Source: Bacillota bacterium | Lineage (GTDB): Bacteria; Bacillota; Clostridia; Christensenellales; UBA1242 | DNA length: 64,000 nucleotides | Direction: 5' to 3' | Assembly: GCA_009780065.1 (NCBI GenBank) | Contig: WRAS01000002.1 | Coordinates: 1 to 64,000 of the forward strand | Shown: piece after piece, positions 32,922-42,318 of the stretch | Position numbering within the stretch: position 1 is the stretch's first letter | Layout: every line of letters begins with the position of its first letter | The notes under the pieces: generated by a model | What the model was told of the DNA's origin: nothing | What the model saw: only the letters and a program-made list of their open reading frames with translations | Database searches by the model: none | Program-made: the position numbers and the translations under genes

Positions 32922-34022
32922 TTACGCATAACAATACAAGATATTGATAATTTTTTGAATTCCATTATAGCCCCCGAACACTCTTGCATTCATTTCTAAT
33001 TGATTTTTATGACTAATTGCATTACAGATCATCCTATAAAGCGAATCCTTTGTCAGATTTTCCTCGAACAAAACCAATCCACAGTTTTTTTCTAATATAA
33101 CTTGGATATTTTCAATCTGATCACCACGACCCGTAGACAATGGAATAAATATGCACGCCTTACCAAGTGCCATTAACTCGAACACAGAATTACTACCGGC
33201 ACGTGAAATCACAACATCCGCCCAATCATATACATGCCAAATTTCGTTCATATATTCGACCTGGGTGTAATTTGGAAATTTTGCCCCAGACATTTTACCA
33301 CGACCTGTCACATGAAGTACATTCCATTCCGCCCAGATTTCTGGCATCAATTCTGACACAGACTCATTTAGACGTGCCGCACCAAGACTACCGCCAATTA
33401 CTAGAAGGTTTTTTTTAGTCTTATCAAATTCAAACTCTGAATATATCCTTGCTTTATCTCCCTGGAATATTTCACGTCTTATTGGACTACCTGTATGGAT
33501 TACTTTTTCATCAAATTTTTCATACAAGGTATCCCGTGTTTTTTCAAAAGATGTTAAAATCTTATGCGCATGCTTTGCCGACATTTTATTTGCAAGACCC
33601 ATACTGATGTCACTTTCATGAATAACAATAGGAATACGCAAAGATTTTGCCGCGCGCACAACCGGATATGTTACAAAACCACCTTTGGAAAATACAACCT
33701 TTGGACTAATTTCTTTTAATATCTTTTTTGCCTCGCTAATGCCTTTAATTACCTTGAACGGGATAAGTATATTTTTCGGACTAAGACTTCGTCTAAATTT
33801 CTCACAAGTTATCCCATGAAATCTGATGCCGCCATTTTTTGAAACAATTTCCTTTTCAATACCAGATTTACTTCCAATATAATGAAAGTCATTAAATTTA
33901 CTCTCGCCCCTCAGATGCGAAAATATCGCCAAATTCGGCACAACATGCCCGGCGGTTCCACCACCAGTAAAAACAATGGATAATCTCCCATCTTGACTTT
34001 TCCCATCATTGATTCGTATCAT
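32922..34022 (-). CDS. murG: UDP-GlcNAc:lipid II precursor glycosyltransferase MurG
   Basis: The protein has 366 residues. It transfers GlcNAc from UDP-GlcNAc to lipid I at the inner face of the membrane. Features are the N-terminal glycine loop FTGGGTAGHVVPN, VFSKGGFVTYPVV, HESDISMGLANK, the second loop IGGSLGAARLNE, and the GT-B C-terminal ISRAGSNSVFELMALGKACIFIPL. A run of basic residues (KFRRSLSPKN) matches the membrane-association patch. It is isolated from other mur genes here. Confidence 0.95.
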   Translation of the reverse strand: MIRINDGKSQDGRLSIVFTGGGTAGHVVPNLAIFSHLRGESKFNDFHYIGSKSGIEKEIVSKNGGIRFHGITCEKFRRSLSPKNILIPFKVIKGISEAKKILKEISPKVVFSKGGFVTYPVVRAAKSLRIPIVIHESDISMGLANKMSAKHAHKILTSFEKTRDTLYEKFDEKVIHTGSPIRREIFQGDKARIYSEFEFDKTKKNLLVIGGSLGAARLNESVSELMPEIWAEWNVLHVTGRGKMSGAKFPNYTQVEYMNEIWHVYDWADVVISRAGSNSVFELMALGKACIFIPLSTGRGDQIENIQVILEKNCGLVLFEENLTKDSLYRMICNAISHKNQLEMNARVFGGYNGIQKIINILYCYA

Positions 34023-34171
34023 TTATAATAGTTTACGAAAAATGCTGGCCAATTATTTCTAAATATACCCTATTTCTCAAAACCAAGAGGCGGAATACCC
34101 CTTGCTGCTTAATTCTTTCCACATTTGTCCAAGACAAATAAACCCTTCATGCTTCCACATAACATTATATC

Positions 34172-36544
34172 TTAAAACTCGATAACCATCATTTTCCCCG
34201 CAATTAATGAAACTCCCCTTGTAAAATTATCTGAATCCAGTTCAATACCTTTTGTTCGAATCTTTTTAAATTGCTTTGGGAAACAGATATCAATTTTACA
34301 ATTCAATTTTGGCAAAATTCTAACCAACAGTCGTCCCTTTCTTACATCCCAGTCAATTGATGCCAACGCAGCAAAATCAGTAGAAATATTTTCAACCTTT
34401 CCCGCCATTATTTCGTCGAACATTACGGGCAGAATTCTTAATGTATTATAGTTACTTTGCATAATACACTCGGTAATTGCCGTACCAAATCCAAGATTTC
34501 CACATATATCCAACGATGGTTGTTTATTTTTTGTGATTCCACTCCCCCGCCAGTCATTAGTTAGACACAGCCCAGAATCCACAAAACTAGAAGAAACCAA
34601 CTTTAAAAGAAGTTCCTTAATATCACGTCCCGCATGTGCAAGTTGCACAGCAGACATAGCAATTGCCCGCGAATTTTGTACAGAACCAGCCACATTTAAC
34701 CGATTCACAGATGCATTGGCGCTGGCTTCTTTTAATGAAATTGTCGGATTTACAACAGCCGAACTAACCGCTGGCTTGTATGATACAAAAATATCATTAA
34801 ATGAAAATGTCTTCAACGGATACAAACCATAACAATGCATATTTCCACAGTTCATTACCCCGTCAATAAAGGCACTGTTAGTGTATTCCTTTATCGCCCC
34901 AGATTCATTCACATTGAATTGCGGTATTTTTCGCTTCATCTCCTGCCAAATCGGGATATCAGAACCCGCACTAAGCGCAGTCGAAGCATGAATTAAATTA
35001 TCAAGAAGTGTACCAATAGCAAGAAAGTCAATTGTGCTATTCACCGCGAACCCAAAATCCTCTAATTTTTTTCCACCAATAGTGTTTCCAGGGGTCGAAT
35101 TAGGACTGTAACTTGGAATAATTGAATAATAGCCATCATTATCCAACTTCAGAATATCTGAATAGAATGCAAAAACGTCTTTCATAAATGGAAGAATTCG
35201 CGACTTCAGTACCTTACTATCCCCTGTCGCAAGGTAATAGTTGTAAATTAAATTCGCCGCCAACGCACCAGATGATATAAAGTGAAGAGTTTTCGCATCC
35301 ACATTTCCAAAAAGTGCCGAGTCTGGACTAGTGGCATTTGGGATAAAACTACCTTTTGCACCATATACACGTACGGCATTTTTCTTAAGATCCTGAGAAT
35401 ACTTTTCATAAAAGTCAAGCAATGATAAAATCGCTTCCGGATTTACAGATAATCCCAAACCACCATACGCAAGTTGGTACGCATTATCGTAACTTAATAT
35501 ATTTTCTTGCACTGCAATAACACCACCCCAAAGGCCTCCAGTTGATACAACATTACCACCCATGCAAATCGAGATATACTTTGACAAATTCCAAAGACGT
35601 TCTATTATTTCGGTAGACAATATCCCTTCATGAGTTTTCGCAATTAACGACGACATATCATATTCGCCGACATCCTTCCCAGATTCCAAGGACAATGAAA
35701 CCTCGTCCCAAAGTTTTTTGTGAGCATTAGCATTCTGCGACTGCATTTTGTCATACGTATTTTTGATATTAAAAAGTTCGTTCTTTATATTTTTGAATTC
35801 AGCATCTTTGTTTCCACCAACAAAAGTTTTTGCAAAAATAGTCACCGAATCAGCATCGTTAATTTGAATAAAGTCCGCACCACAACCCACCATCGCATTC
35901 GCAGCAATTATCCGAGCGACAAGACCATAGTCCTGGTTATTAGAACCGCGCGCAGAAAAATAAATATAGCCACCCTCAAACTTTAATGTTGTGTTTGTAA
36001 CTTCACCAGAATCCAAGCCTATTCTGAGACTAATTTTATCTGGTCCATTTTTTGCAACATTATAAGCAACAATATCACTGGAACGGCCTACAAAAGTATT
36101 GCGCTCGAACAATGTTTGTCCCGAACGAAACTCTACCGTTACTTCTCCACTTTCCATGTTTGTTATACGGCGATAATCCGTCACCGCACCAATTCCAGAA
36201 AAGTCCAAATTCAAGATACCAACTGGCGTAGGTAATGCTGGACTTGGCTTATATCCCTTCTTAGCAAATTCGGATGCCAGCAACTTCTCTGCCTCCAACA
36301 CTTTTGCATCTTTATACAGTTTTCGCACCAAAGCGAACTTATCGCTAACATCCTGCAAAACACCGGTATACCCACCTGTTTTTAAATCTGCATTATTTAT
36401 TAAGATTGCTTCGTTCACGTATGCGCCCGTTACTGCTACACCGATTTTACCATTTCCTGTTATTGATGCATCCAACCACCGATTAGAAAAGAAAGAAGAA
36501 GGACGCTTTGAATATAAAATTGTTGATTCGCTTAACCTTGCCAT
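34172..36544 (-). CDS. Divergent GH95-like glycoside hydrolase
   Basis: The protein has 790 residues with no signal peptide. Its layout follows GH95: an N-terminal beta-sandwich (SITGNGKIGVAVTG, NEAILINNADL, KLYKDAKVLEAEKLLASEF), then an alpha/alpha barrel (GGLWGG, IIPSYSPNSTPGN, NSTIDFLAIGTLLDNLIHAS), and a C-terminal beta part. GH95 enzymes cleave alpha-fucose or alpha-galactose residues. The Asn-x-Asn and neighbouring catalytic region of known members is not recognisable (SYDNAYQLAYGG instead), so the specificity is open. The start follows TACAAT by 7 nt, leaderless. Confidence 0.65.
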   Translation of the reverse strand: MARLSESTILYSKRPSSFFSNRWLDASITGNGKIGVAVTGAYVNEAILINNADLKTGGYTGVLQDVSDKFALVRKLYKDAKVLEAEKLLASEFAKKGYKPSPALPTPVGILNLDFSGIGAVTDYRRITNMESGEVTVEFRSGQTLFERNTFVGRSSDIVAYNVAKNGPDKISLRIGLDSGEVTNTTLKFEGGYIYFSARGSNNQDYGLVARIIAANAMVGCGADFIQINDADSVTIFAKTFVGGNKDAEFKNIKNELFNIKNTYDKMQSQNANAHKKLWDEVSLSLESGKDVGEYDMSSLIAKTHEGILSTEIIERLWNLSKYISICMGGNVVSTGGLWGGVIAVQENILSYDNAYQLAYGGLGLSVNPEAILSLLDFYEKYSQDLKKNAVRVYGAKGSFIPNATSPDSALFGNVDAKTLHFISSGALAANLIYNYYLATGDSKVLKSRILPFMKDVFAFYSDILKLDNDGYYSIIPSYSPNSTPGNTIGGKKLEDFGFAVNSTIDFLAIGTLLDNLIHASTALSAGSDIPIWQEMKRKIPQFNVNESGAIKEYTNSAFIDGVMNCGNMHCYGLYPLKTFSFNDIFVSYKPAVSSAVVNPTISLKEASANASVNRLNVAGSVQNSRAIAMSAVQLAHAGRDIKELLLKLVSSSFVDSGLCLTNDWRGSGITKNKQPSLDICGNLGFGTAITECIMQSNYNTLRILPVMFDEIMAGKVENISTDFAALASIDWDVRKGRLLVRILPKLNCKIDICFPKQFKKIRTKGIELDSDNFTRGVSLIAGKMMVIEF

Positions 36545-36667
36545 ATGTAATTATTGTACCAAAAAAGCACAAAAATGTAAAGCAAGAAAACAACTATTTA
36601 TAATATTTCCCAGTCAAGACTTTAAGATATCGTATAGTATATCTAACATATTATCCTCTATATTGTG

Positions 36668-37822
36668 TCAATCAACTAATTTTCTGTTTCTTGCAAGAAT
36701 ATCGCTGGTATAATTCGTGGTGAATTCTTCCTTACCTTTTTCTATCGCCTGCCCCATCATCATGTCTATTAACATTGGATATGGAACACCCACCTTCATC
36801 CATAAATGGTATGACAAAAAACCTGGAACGGTATTAATTTCGTTCAAATAAATTTTATATTCGTTATCAACCTTCAGAACCAGAAAATCCGCCCGCACAA
36901 CCCCATTCGCATCAAACACTTTATATGCAAGCCTTGTTAATTCCTGAATTTCTTTATAGACATCGCCCAAGCCATAATCAACCTCATCTTTGCCAGATTT
37001 TTTAATAAAGCCACTCGTGCCGTCCAGATATTTTGACTCGAAACTAAAGATTTTACCCTCACCCATAGAATCATTTACCAGTTCGCAACCAGACACCTTA
37101 ATCTCCCCACCATAACTCATCGCCGAACAATTAATCTCTATTACATCTTCAAGATATTGCTCCACTATTACTTTGATATCCAAAGCAAACCCCAGTCCTA
37201 TTGCATCAATCAATTCTGCTCTATTTTTTGCGATTGTGATACCTATACTGCTACCCAGACTATCTGGTTTTACTATCATTGGAAAACCGATCCTTTTGAC
37301 CACATCTCTAATAAATTCTTCCAGATTAGTCTCATAATCTTCTTTACCCAATGAACCAAATTTTGGTTGTAAAAATTTACTAACTCTCCCCTTTCCTTTA
37401 AAATTAGAAAGCATATCGCGAGTTGCGGTTTTACTCATCAAATTTGCCGCCGAGACCATACCACAACTGGTCACCGGTATGTTAAGCACATTCATCATCG
37501 CCGCCAATTCCCCATTCTCACCCACACCACCATGACAACAATTCAGTACAACATCAATTTTTGCAACACGCTTTATTTTATTAAATTTCCCCCGCCTATA
37601 AAGTATCCCATCCATAAACCAGCATTCGTGCACCCTACCCTGTTTTTTTATGTAATAGTCAACATTCGAAAGAACCTTTCCGCAAGCCATTTCATTTTCC
37701 CGCGTCATATACACCAAAAAAACACGGTGACCATCGATGTGCCTATTCGCATGCAACCCTGTCAGAATGGAAACCTCGTGCTCGACACTTTTCCCACCAA
37801 AAATTATTGCGATATTTTTCAT
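36668..37822 (-). CDS. ddl: D-alanine--D-alanine ligase
   Basis: The protein has 384 residues. This ATP-grasp enzyme makes D-Ala-D-Ala for peptidoglycan. Visible motifs are IIFGGKSVEHEVSILTG at the N terminus, CCHGGVGENGELAAMM, TSCGMVSAANLMSKTATRD, FPMIVKPDSLGSSIG, VIVEQYLEDVIEINCS, GVVRADFLV and NEINTVPGF. It lies 19 bp downstream of an HD-domain gene on the same strand. No Shine-Dalgarno is obvious. Confidence 0.95.
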   Translation of the reverse strand: MKNIAIIFGGKSVEHEVSILTGLHANRHIDGHRVFLVYMTRENEMACGKVLSNVDYYIKKQGRVHECWFMDGILYRRGKFNKIKRVAKIDVVLNCCHGGVGENGELAAMMNVLNIPVTSCGMVSAANLMSKTATRDMLSNFKGKGRVSKFLQPKFGSLGKEDYETNLEEFIRDVVKRIGFPMIVKPDSLGSSIGITIAKNRAELIDAIGLGFALDIKVIVEQYLEDVIEINCSAMSYGGEIKVSGCELVNDSMGEGKIFSFESKYLDGTSGFIKKSGKDEVDYGLGDVYKEIQELTRLAYKVFDANGVVRADFLVLKVDNEYKIYLNEINTVPGFLSYHLWMKVGVPYPMLIDMMMGQAIEKGKEEFTTNYTSDILARNRKLVD

Positions 37823-37841
37823 ACATGTATATATGAAAAAC

Positions 37842-38438
37842 TTATTTTACAGTTTCCTCGTCCAAATATGATGTCAACATATCCGCCATATGAAATAATA
37901 GTGCCAACGGAAACTGACCAAAAGCACGATTCAATATACTAGATGAATTCTTTGCACGTTCATCAAACGCACCCATATGCCAGTTTATTGCCATTGCCTC
38001 TTCACGTGTTAGTTTCATATAGGCGGTAATCATATATACTGATTTTTCGCCATGACCATATGGCAGCAAATCATCATAGGAATAATACGGCTTTTGCACC
38101 CAGTTACCATCTTCCTTCACGTTTCGCATTTCTATTTTATAACAATTTACCTTGCAAACATCATGCAACAGCGCAATTATAGCAATACTTTCCTCTACCC
38201 CATCTTTCTTAAAATGCGATTCACCATATTCACTCTCCACAATTTTTCGGAACCGCTGGTACACGCGTACACAGTGTTCCACCAATCCACCTGAAAAATT
38301 CCCATGAAATTTGGTGGATGCCGGTGCCGCAAAGAAATCCGTGGTTTTTAAATATTCCAATAATTTGTCCGCGCCATCACGTTTGATATGCTGCATGTAA
38401 ATTTTTTCAAACTCTTTTGTAAAATCTATTTTTTTCAT
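37842..38438 (-). CDS. HD-domain hydrolase
   Basis: The protein has 198 residues. HD landmarks are GGLVEHCVRVYQRF (first His) and IAIIALLHDVCKV (His-Asp pair), followed by Lys at the position usual in HD phosphohydrolases. GEKSVYMI and INWHMGAFD supply the further His residues typical of the YhaM-like or HDIG-related subset. The substrate is unknown. The ATG follows TATGTT by 9 nt. It is cotranscribed with ddl. Confidence 0.82.
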   Translation of the reverse strand: MKKIDFTKEFEKIYMQHIKRDGADKLLEYLKTTDFFAAPASTKFHGNFSGGLVEHCVRVYQRFRKIVESEYGESHFKKDGVEESIAIIALLHDVCKVNCYKIEMRNVKEDGNWVQKPYYSYDDLLPYGHGEKSVYMITAYMKLTREEAMAINWHMGAFDERAKNSSSILNRAFGQFPLALLFHMADMLTSYLDEETVK

Positions 38439-38595
38439 GCACTAGTGTAACATAAACCAAGCAAAATTCAAAATTTAAATTACCACCCTTTCAAACCAAG
38501 AGATTTTACCTTTTCATTTATTTCATTAAATGATATATGTTGCAAGATTTTTGCAATTGCAAGTTATTTGCAATTAAAAAAGTTAATATGCATTA

Positions 38596-38802
38596 ATGGA
38601 ATATAATTTTGGAAAAATTTTGCGCGAAATCAGAAATGACAAAGAAATCGGACAAGCCGATCTGGGACGAATTTTGAATGTCGCGAATAACACAATCAGT
38701 AGTTGGGAAAGAGGAAATAGCCAACCCACCATCGAGCAATTGAGGGCAATTGCAATCTTTTTCAATATAAATGGTAACTATCTTTTAGGCTTAGAAAAAT
38801 AA
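38596..38802 (+). CDS. XRE-family HTH regulator, small
   Basis: The protein has 68 residues and is essentially one Cro/CI-type HTH domain: ILREIRNDKEIGQADLGRIL, then NNTISSWERGNSQPTIEQL, then AIAIFFNINGNYLLGL. It binds DNA as a presumptive repressor; the target is unknown. TAATAT lies 6 nt before the ATG, leaderless. It sits 16 bp or more from other genes with no partner toxin or phage gene. Confidence 0.88.
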   Translation: MEYNFGKILREIRNDKEIGQADLGRILNVANNTISSWERGNSQPTIEQLRAIAIFFNINGNYLLGLEK

Positions 38803-38855
38803 GCAATTTTCAAAAAACGACAAATATCTCTTGCTCGCCTGAAATATATATTGAC

Positions 38856-39023
38856 ATGAAAACATTAAAGAAATTTAAAAACACTCTGCAAAAGCAATCT
38901 ATCTTTGGTGTGGTGTGCAAGTTAGATACCCTATTAAAGGGTACGTTGGTTGTCGCCATTTTGGTCACAACCGCATGGGTTTTATCTACACATGGTTCAG
39001 CGAATATCTTTTTTGGACGATAA
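38856..39023 (+). CDS. Candidate 55-residue small membrane protein
   Basis: The ATG at 38856 opens a 55-codon frame with a basic N terminus (MKTLKKFKNTLQKQ), one hydrophobic helix (TLVVAILVTTAWVLS) and a short C terminus, ending 3 bp before the convergent YgjV-like gene. It fills an otherwise empty 225-bp gap exactly. TATATT lies just 3 nt upstream of the ATG. The product is not recognised and there is no clear Shine-Dalgarno, so the call is tentative. Confidence 0.4.
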   Translation: MKTLKKFKNTLQKQSIFGVVCKLDTLLKGTLVVAILVTTAWVLSTHGSANIFFGR

Positions 39024-39026
39024 TAT

Positions 39027-39641
39027 TTATTGCGTGCAAAGTTCAATCACCTCGTCACTTGAACCGGTGGTTCTATTCTGCCCCTCACCCCTTTCACCTT
39101 TAAAAAACCATCTAAAATAGAAAACCACAATTGACCCAAGCACAAAGACCTCAATCGCAATTGCCATAAAATTAAAAAAGAAAATCGAGTTAATAATCAA
39201 CATAATAGAAAGTGTTATATTGCTGATGCGAATCATATGTGGACCCTTTTCCCACTGGCCATATGACAAGAACATGGACGCCGCCATAACAAACCAATCC
39301 ACTACACCCACTCCCACCAGAGTATCAATAATTACAATTGCGGGCACATTTAAAATCACGAAAAAAATCATAATCGCAAACGAAATACCTTGGGAAATTC
39401 GTTTTCCCATATATTCCAGCCAAGCATAAGTAACAAGTCTGCACAAAGAAATAATTACAAGCGCAACTACCACCCAATTGGCAAGTAACGAATGCATAAC
39501 AAGTGCCAATATGGTAGACAAAGAAATCAACGACAGTGTTAGAAATTTTCTCTTTATTTGGAATGCAATCGCAACAATAGCAAGGATAACAACACCCAAA
39601 ATTTGGCTGATTATAAACGGCAACAATTCAACATCACCCAT
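39027..39641 (-). CDS. YgjV-family inner membrane protein
   Basis: The protein has 204 residues with six or seven hydrophobic helices arranged in short hairpins (ISQILGVVILAIVAIAFQIK, LISLSTILALVMHSLLANW, ISFAIMIFFVILNVPAIVII). A conserved-looking SYGQWEKGPHMIRISN segment resembles the YgjV/Imp family, whose function is not known. It follows the HtrA-like gene by 9 bp and is probably cotranscribed. Confidence 0.68.
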   Translation of the reverse strand: MGDVELLPFIISQILGVVILAIVAIAFQIKRKFLTLSLISLSTILALVMHSLLANWVVVALVIISLCRLVTYAWLEYMGKRISQGISFAIMIFFVILNVPAIVIIDTLVGVGVVDWFVMAASMFLSYGQWEKGPHMIRISNITLSIMLIINSIFFFNFMAIAIEVFVLGSIVVFYFRWFFKGERGEGQNRTTGSSDEVIELCTQ

Positions 39642-39650
39642 AAAAATCCC

Positions 39651-41129
39651 CTACCCAACCAAAATTATGATATCCATTGGCACACCGCCACGAAGAATTG
39701 AAAATGTTACATTACCTACTCCGTAAAGATCAATTAAAAAATCACCTATGTGGAACATTCGTGTAATATCGTGACTTACCCATTGCCCACGAACCTGGTA
39801 CGTCATTGAAACAAAGACATCATTTATCTGGAAATGGTTTTGCACATTAAATTGTGGATTATTGAATCCAGAAATTTTAATTGTCTCGATAACCTCGACA
39901 TCATCAGCATCATCGCACCAAGTTATATTTACAGAGGTAACAGTAATCCCCAAAGTTGGACGACGCATATCGATAATATTGTTCCCAGTCCATTCCAATT
40001 CTGCCCTGTCAATAATTTGATCCGCAATACGAATTGCAATATCCAAAGGTATTGCATATCCAATATTATCCACCGGACGACCCTCGGCAGTTGAAAAAAG
40101 TCGTGCCTGAGCAATTCCAACCATCTCGCCCCTTGCATTGAATATTCCGCCACCGCTGTTTCCTGGATTAATTGCCGCACTTATTCGAAAAACGCGATAC
40201 GAAATTGACGTACTTGGATTTTCTATGGATTGCATTTGGATATTTTCCGTGCGGCGACTAACCACCCCATCGGTTACACTTATCCCATCATTCAACGGAT
40301 TCCCCACCGCAATAATCGGTTCTCCCGCAGTAAGGTTCCAACAGGTTGGCAATGTAACCGCACGTACCGGAGTATTTCTTATTGTCTCGTTATCTTTAAC
40401 CTTTAATATTGCGATATCATGCTGTGCCGATCCGCCTACAATGCTGGCAGGAATACTAACCGTCGGCATTCCGTATAAGAAAACTTGCACGGTATGTGCA
40501 ACAATTAATTCACGAACTTGAACACCTAATACCACTCGCGCAACATCATGTCTACCAATGACGTGATAGTTTGTAATAATAAACGCATATCCATTGCGTG
40601 CAGCACCATTCATACCAAGGTAATAAATCACGCCCGAACCAGTAGAAGCAGAACTCTCGCCTATTGCATTTTGAAAACTGGCAAGAATTGCCACAGACGA
40701 ACGCATCGCAGTCCGCGCAGAAAACGTTAGATCCATATTGTCGCCTTGAGGCCCACTGAAATAATACGTCAAAAATTCCAATAAGGTTCCCGTAAAAAGA
40801 CCATCGGTAACAGCCTGCTGCCATTCCTGATAAACCATATCCATAAATGCATCCGTATCACGCCCATCTTGACCCGGACTACCCTGTAATCCTGCCAACC
40901 ATTCTTGTTCCGTCCCTTGAAATCCATTTCGAACCGCTAATTCAAACGCAGATAAACCCGTTCTATCCTGTAACCACCCAATAGTCGCAACCACCACAAG
41001 GCACCCTATCACGACACTCGCGATTATTGTCCACACAATTGCCTTTCCCGACATTCTGGCACCCGAAACCCCTTGATGATATGCACCACCATATTGACTC
41101 TGCCCAGAGGCATAATTAAAGTTATCCAT
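39651..41129 (-). CDS. HtrA/DegP-like membrane-anchored serine protease
   Basis: The protein has 492 residues: one TM helix at about 30-52, then GLSAFELAVRNGFQGTEQEW and GSPGQDGRD, a collagen-like/surface-protein spacer seen in other Bacillota, then a trypsin-like domain. The triad is visible: His in ITNYHVIG, Asp in HDIAILKVKD and Ser in INPGNSGGGIFN. A PDZ-like part closes the protein (LGITVTSV...INDVFVSM). It degrades or senses misfolded envelope proteins in related systems. An AGGAGA site precedes the ATG. Confidence 0.85.
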   Translation of the reverse strand: MDNFNYASGQSQYGGAYHQGVSGARMSGKAIVWTIIASVVIGCLVVVATIGWLQDRTGLSAFELAVRNGFQGTEQEWLAGLQGSPGQDGRDTDAFMDMVYQEWQQAVTDGLFTGTLLEFLTYYFSGPQGDNMDLTFSARTAMRSSVAILASFQNAIGESSASTGSGVIYYLGMNGAARNGYAFIITNYHVIGRHDVARVVLGVQVRELIVAHTVQVFLYGMPTVSIPASIVGGSAQHDIAILKVKDNETIRNTPVRAVTLPTCWNLTAGEPIIAVGNPLNDGISVTDGVVSRRTENIQMQSIENPSTSISYRVFRISAAINPGNSGGGIFNARGEMVGIAQARLFSTAEGRPVDNIGYAIPLDIAIRIADQIIDRAELEWTGNNIIDMRRPTLGITVTSVNITWCDDADDVEVIETIKISGFNNPQFNVQNHFQINDVFVSMTYQVRGQWVSHDITRMFHIGDFLIDLYGVGNVTFSILRGGVPMDIIILVG

Positions 41130-41219
41130 TTGTGTCTCCTATTAATATGTTTCCCTTATATACGCAAGTATATGATAAGTTGACTATAAAATAAAGCAAA
41201 AAATAACAATTAATAACAA

Positions 41220-41245
41220 AAAACGCCCGATTGGACGCTTTTTAA
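41220..41245 (-). terminator. Terminator of the 41.3-41.7 kb membrane-protein gene
   Basis: On the minus strand, AAAAAGCGTCC-AATC-GGGCGTTTTTT forms a short GC stem with a T-run, 12 bp after the stop codon. Confidence 0.7.
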
Positions 41246-41256
41246 TTTATCAAGAT

Positions 41257-41712
41257 TCATTTTTTATCAATCAAGGTTGTTGCAGGTTTCTTTTTCCCCA
41301 CGATACAATACACCGCGACCAACACAAACAAGAAAGTTGCAAGCGAAATAAAAGACAACAATACCGCATTAGCCGCAATCAATCCACCCGGCGCATGAGT
41401 ATATCCCGCACTGGCGTTAACATTTGGATTGTTTACAAGAAACAACGCCGCCCCCGCCGCAATCATTAACATAAGATATATAATTGAAAACTTTGGCATG
41501 TTCTCTGACAACCCGCGAAGTGCCTCGACCACCCACGCCTTCGCACCACTAAAACGACCCGGTTGTGATTTCCTCGGCTCTGGATATTCGACCTCGCCTT
41601 GTTTTTCTAATTTATGTGGCTTGGACGAAAGTCCACTTTCCATTGCATCTGCATTAACGGGCTCAAATCCGTTGTCTTGTTCTTCAAGCTCCGCAAAACC
41701 TACATTACTCAT
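41257..41712 (-). CDS. Hypothetical two-helix membrane protein
   Basis: The protein has 151 residues. An acidic, disordered N-terminal region (about 1-65) precedes two hydrophobic helices at about 76-93 and 113-138, ending in a basic KKKPATTLIDKK tail. No family is recognised. It ends upstream of a terminator and starts 83 bp before an XRE regulator reading the same way, so the transcriptional link is uncertain. Confidence 0.6.
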   Translation of the reverse strand: MSNVGFAELEEQDNGFEPVNADAMESGLSSKPHKLEKQGEVEYPEPRKSQPGRFSGAKAWVVEALRGLSENMPKFSIIYLMLMIAAGAALFLVNNPNVNASAGYTHAPGGLIAANAVLLSFISLATFLFVLVAVYCIVGKKKPATTLIDKK

Positions 41713-41794
41713 AACATTATTATACTATTGTACCCTAAAAAAGTCAAATTAAAAATTTTATCCAAAAGATCCACAGTTTAAAACTGTGCCCTAT

Positions 41795-42025
41795 TTATTG
41801 CTCTGCACCAGACATATAATCAATACTTACACCAAAATATTGGGCAAGTTTAATAACAAAGTCATGTCTTGGAATTCGTGTTTTATTTTCCCAACCATTT
41901 ATTGATGCCTTACTTATACCAGTTTCTTTTTCCATTTGGATCAATGTCAAACTTCTCTCTCTTCTTAGTTCACTTAATCGATCTGCAAAGCAACTATTCA
42001 AATGTACCATACGGTATATTTCCAC
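41795..42025 (-). CDS. XRE-family HTH regulator
   Basis: The protein has 76 residues with a Cro/CI-type HTH: RLSELRRERSLTLIQMEKET, GISKASINGWENKTRIPRHDF, ALAQYFGVSIDYMSG-like C terminus. It is divergent from another XRE gene at 42098, with 72 bp between them that includes an imperfect AT-rich palindrome around TATTATAGAAAT. The pair resembles a small regulatory switch. The start could be GTG at 42025 or the ATG five codons later. Confidence 0.88.
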   Translation of the reverse strand: MEIYRMVHLNSCFADRLSELRRERSLTLIQMEKETGISKASINGWENKTRIPRHDFVIKLAQYFGVSIDYMSGAEQ

Positions 42026-42097
42026 AATTGTAGAAAAATTACTTGCATTTCTATAATAATAGAATTATAATATTACAACAGCAAAAAAGGGAAAAGC

Positions 42098-42313
42098 ATG
42101 AAAACTTACTTTGCAAAAGTGTTAAAAGAACTAATGACTGAACACAATTTCACCATCGAAGAACTGGGTATCAAATTAAACGCGTCACAATCACAGATAA
42201 ATAATTGGCTAAATTCCAAAGATTATCCCGGCTATTGGGCAATAAAAGATATTAGTGATTTTTTTAATGTAAGTGCGGATATGTTACTGGATACCAAATA
42301 CTGTGATGAATAA
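42098..42313 (+). CDS. XRE-family HTH regulator, small
   Basis: The protein has 71 residues: LKELMTEHNFTIEELGIKL, SQSQINNWLNSKDYPGYWAI, DISDFFNVSADMLLDTKY, a single Cro-like domain. It has an AGGGAAA site, so unlike the HTH gene at 38596 it is not leaderless. It faces the convergent truA gene, 5 bp away, and diverges from the XRE gene at 41795. The target is unknown. Confidence 0.86.
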   Translation: MKTYFAKVLKELMTEHNFTIEELGIKLNASQSQINNWLNSKDYPGYWAIKDISDFFNVSADMLLDTKYCDE

Positions 42314-42318
42314 TAAAC

